Positions 62,883 to 64,000 of a DNA stretch of 64,000 nucleotides are shown here, one piece after another. The stretch lies in assembly GCF_019654915.1 (NCBI RefSeq), contig NZ_BPET01000016.1, forward strand, positions 1 to 64,000, given 5' to 3'. Source of the stretch: Shewanella sp. MBTL60-007 (GTDB taxonomy: Bacteria > Pseudomonadota > Gammaproteobacteria > Enterobacterales > Shewanellaceae). The translations under genes and the position numbers were made by a program. Below the pieces are notes generated by a model. That model saw only the letters and a program-made list of their open reading frames with translations. It ran no database searches and was not told the origin of the DNA. Each line of letters opens with the position of its first letter. The stretch's first letter is position 1.

Positions 62883-63514
62883 TTTCCAACCTCGCAATTG
62901 GCAGGTGCCGATAACAGCTGTGACTTATTAGCATTAAAATAGCTAACGGCATTTCTAACCGCCCTGACATAGGCCCGTGGTGTTATCGTTGCACCAGTAA
63001 ACTGATCGATATCACCGCCGTCTTTTTTAACGTTCCAGCGCTTGTCTTTATCTGACAGTAAAAACAGTCCGTCAAATGAGCGCACCCAGTCAGACTTTCT
63101 AAGTTCAATCTTATCACCAAGACCAGGTGTTTCTTGGTGGGACAGGGTGCGAACGCCTAACACCTCTCCTTTATCGCTTATGCCGACAATGATGCGGATA
63201 TTACCGTTGTAACCGTCGGGAGCGATGGTTTCAATGGCGATAGCAACGCCTTTATTATTCTTTGTCGCAATATAAGCGGGCAGGGCGTTGTCAGTGCCTA
63301 AAAATTCCACCGAGTTGAGCAAGATACAGTGAGCGGTGAGTTCGTTGTCGTGGATCTCATCAGGAATGATTTGATGGAGTACACGGGCTAGCTCAATCTG
63401 TTCTTGTTGCTTAATTTTATCGTAAGTAAATTGGTTCACTGCAGCGACTAGGCCTGTGCACAAGAGCGCAAATAGACCGAGAAGCAAACCATTCTTTAAC
63501 ATTGATTTTTTCAA
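62879..63514 (-). CDS. rsxG: RsxG/RnfG flavoprotein subunit
   Basis: 211 residues. One N-terminal membrane helix (about 9-27, [17 protein letters not shown]) anchors a periplasmic FMN-binding domain. The covalent flavin motif reads [17 protein letters not shown] (DQFTGATIT, about residue 175), so the FMN-threonine is kept. [12 protein letters not shown] is the second family motif. Overlaps rsxE by four bases and follows rsxD by 18. Confidence 0.95.
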   Translation of the reverse strand: MKKSMLKNGLLLGLFALLCTGLVAAVNQFTYDKIKQQEQIELARVLHQIIPDEIHDNELTAHCILLNSVEFLGTDNALPAYIATKNNKGVAIAIETIAPDGYNGNIRIIVGISDKGEVLGVRTLSHQETPGLGDKIELRKSDWVRSFDGLFLLSDKDKRWNVKKDGGDIDQFTGATITPRAYVRAVRNAVSYFNANKSQLLSAPANCEVGK

Positions 63515-63532
63515 AATAAATTCTCTTTATGC

Positions 63533-64000
63533 TCAGTTGCCCGTACGGTGGCCATAAGTGCGAGGCTTGACGTAATAATCGATAAACGGTGCACAGAGGT
63601 TCGCCAATAGGACGGCAAATGCAAAGGCGTCTGGGTAGCCGCCATAGGTACGAATAACATAGACCAATACACCGATAAGGGTACCGAACAGTAAACGTCC
63701 TCGAACACTAGTTGCTGCGGTAACGGGATCGGTTGCGATAAAGAAGGCCGCAAGCATGGTTGCACCGGAAAACAGCTGTAGCAATGGCCCAACGTGGGTA
63801 TCTGGACTTAATAGATAACCAAAACTGCTACAGATAAATAGTGAAGCTAGAATCGCAAAACTGATATGCCAGCGGATAACCTTGAGCTTTAACATAACAA
63901 GACCGCCCGCAAGGTAGGCCAAGTTGACCCAAAACCAACCGATTCCGTAGCCATCACTAAATATCGCTTTGCTTAGGCTTTCAGAAGTCGTTAATCCTAA
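63533..64000 (-). CDS. rsxD: RsxD/RnfD subunit, C-terminal part (cut by window edge)
   Basis: The 155 visible residues run from [16 protein letters not shown] to the stop; the frame stays open to the window edge, so the N-terminal half lies outside. The segment holds four membrane helices and the conserved [23 protein letters not shown], where RnfD carries its covalent flavin on the threonine of SGAT. A short frame at 63511-63792 in another frame is spurious. First visible gene of the rsx-nth unit on this strand; rsxABC should follow to the right. Confidence 0.95.
   Translation of the reverse strand, partial: LGLTTSESLSKAIFSDGYGIGWFWVNLAYLAGGLVMLKLKVIRWHISFAILASLFICSSFGYLLSPDTHVGPLLQLFSGATMLAAFFIATDPVTAATSVRGRLLFGTLIGVLVYVIRTYGGYPDAFAFAVLLANLCAPFIDYYVKPRTYGHRTGN

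Noticed and set aside
63511..63792. 93-codon frame overlapping rsxD
   Set aside because: Out-of-frame shadow; the rsxD frame carries the conserved SGAT and DPVTAATS motifs.

Overview
The window looks like a stretch of a Shewanella-type gammaproteobacterial chromosome. I base this on gene content and order: fadE divergent from a yafJ-like amidotransferase, imuA-imuB-dnaE2, thiC-thiDE-thiF-thiS-thiG-thiH behind a TPP riboswitch, cmoA-cmoB, aspS-yebC-ruvC-ruvA-ruvB, rsxD-rsxG-rsxE-nth, several diguanylate cyclases, and a TonB receptor behind a CRP-type site. The genus is an inference; no rRNA or other strong marker is present.

Layout. 1-5.6 kb: a 7-bp tandem repeat, a cation/proton antiporter, a PAS-PAS-GGDEF cyclase followed by a 13-bp tandem repeat, a tRNA-like 3' remnant and an amino-acid permease. 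5.8-11.2 kb: an accessory island. It is a small chromosomal integron array of + strand gene cassettes separated by attC-like sites. There is no intact integrase, only an internal fragment of an IntI-type integrase and, at the left edge, the N-terminus of a different tyrosine recombinase. Cassettes encode an Imm58-like membrane protein, a HAD hydrolase, a ClbS/DfsB-like protein, a small membrane protein present in two ~99% identical copies, a DUF2750 protein, a small secreted protein and a cupin. 11.5-22.4 kb: radical SAM/B12 protein, fadE with FadR-like and PsrA-like operators, yafJ-like gene, DUF3108 protein, alkyltransferase-like protein, beta-barrel-like protein, peptide-type MFS transporter and a peptide deformylase.

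22.6-28.7 kb: the SOS mutagenesis cassette imuA-imuB-dnaE2 under a near-perfect LexA box, followed by a DTW-domain protein, a TrhA/hemolysin III protein and an unknown single-pass membrane protein. 31.7-38.6 kb: thiamine biosynthesis operon with a TPP riboswitch and a candidate terminator platform. 38.8-41.5 kb: stand-alone receiver protein, small protein, CHASE3-HAMP-GGDEF cyclase overlapping a small gene. 41.7-47.7 kb: a minus-strand run of five envelope genes (retropepsin-like lipoprotein, inactive transglutaminase with 7 TM segments, RimK-like ATP-grasp ligase, an M3-like protein without HExxH, and a DUF3541 protein); I consider this the best candidate for an uncharacterised system. 47.7-52.4 kb: cmoA-cmoB and a large periplasmic-sensor cyclase. 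52.5-57.4 kb: aspS, yebC, ruvCAB. 58-64 kb: TonB receptor, gloA, a 27-residue YnhF-like protein behind a possible FNR site, nth and the end of the rsx/rnf operon, with rsxD cut by the window edge.

The core parts are ordinary housekeeping and stress modules. The integron island and the 41.7-47.7 kb envelope cluster are the parts worth closer study.
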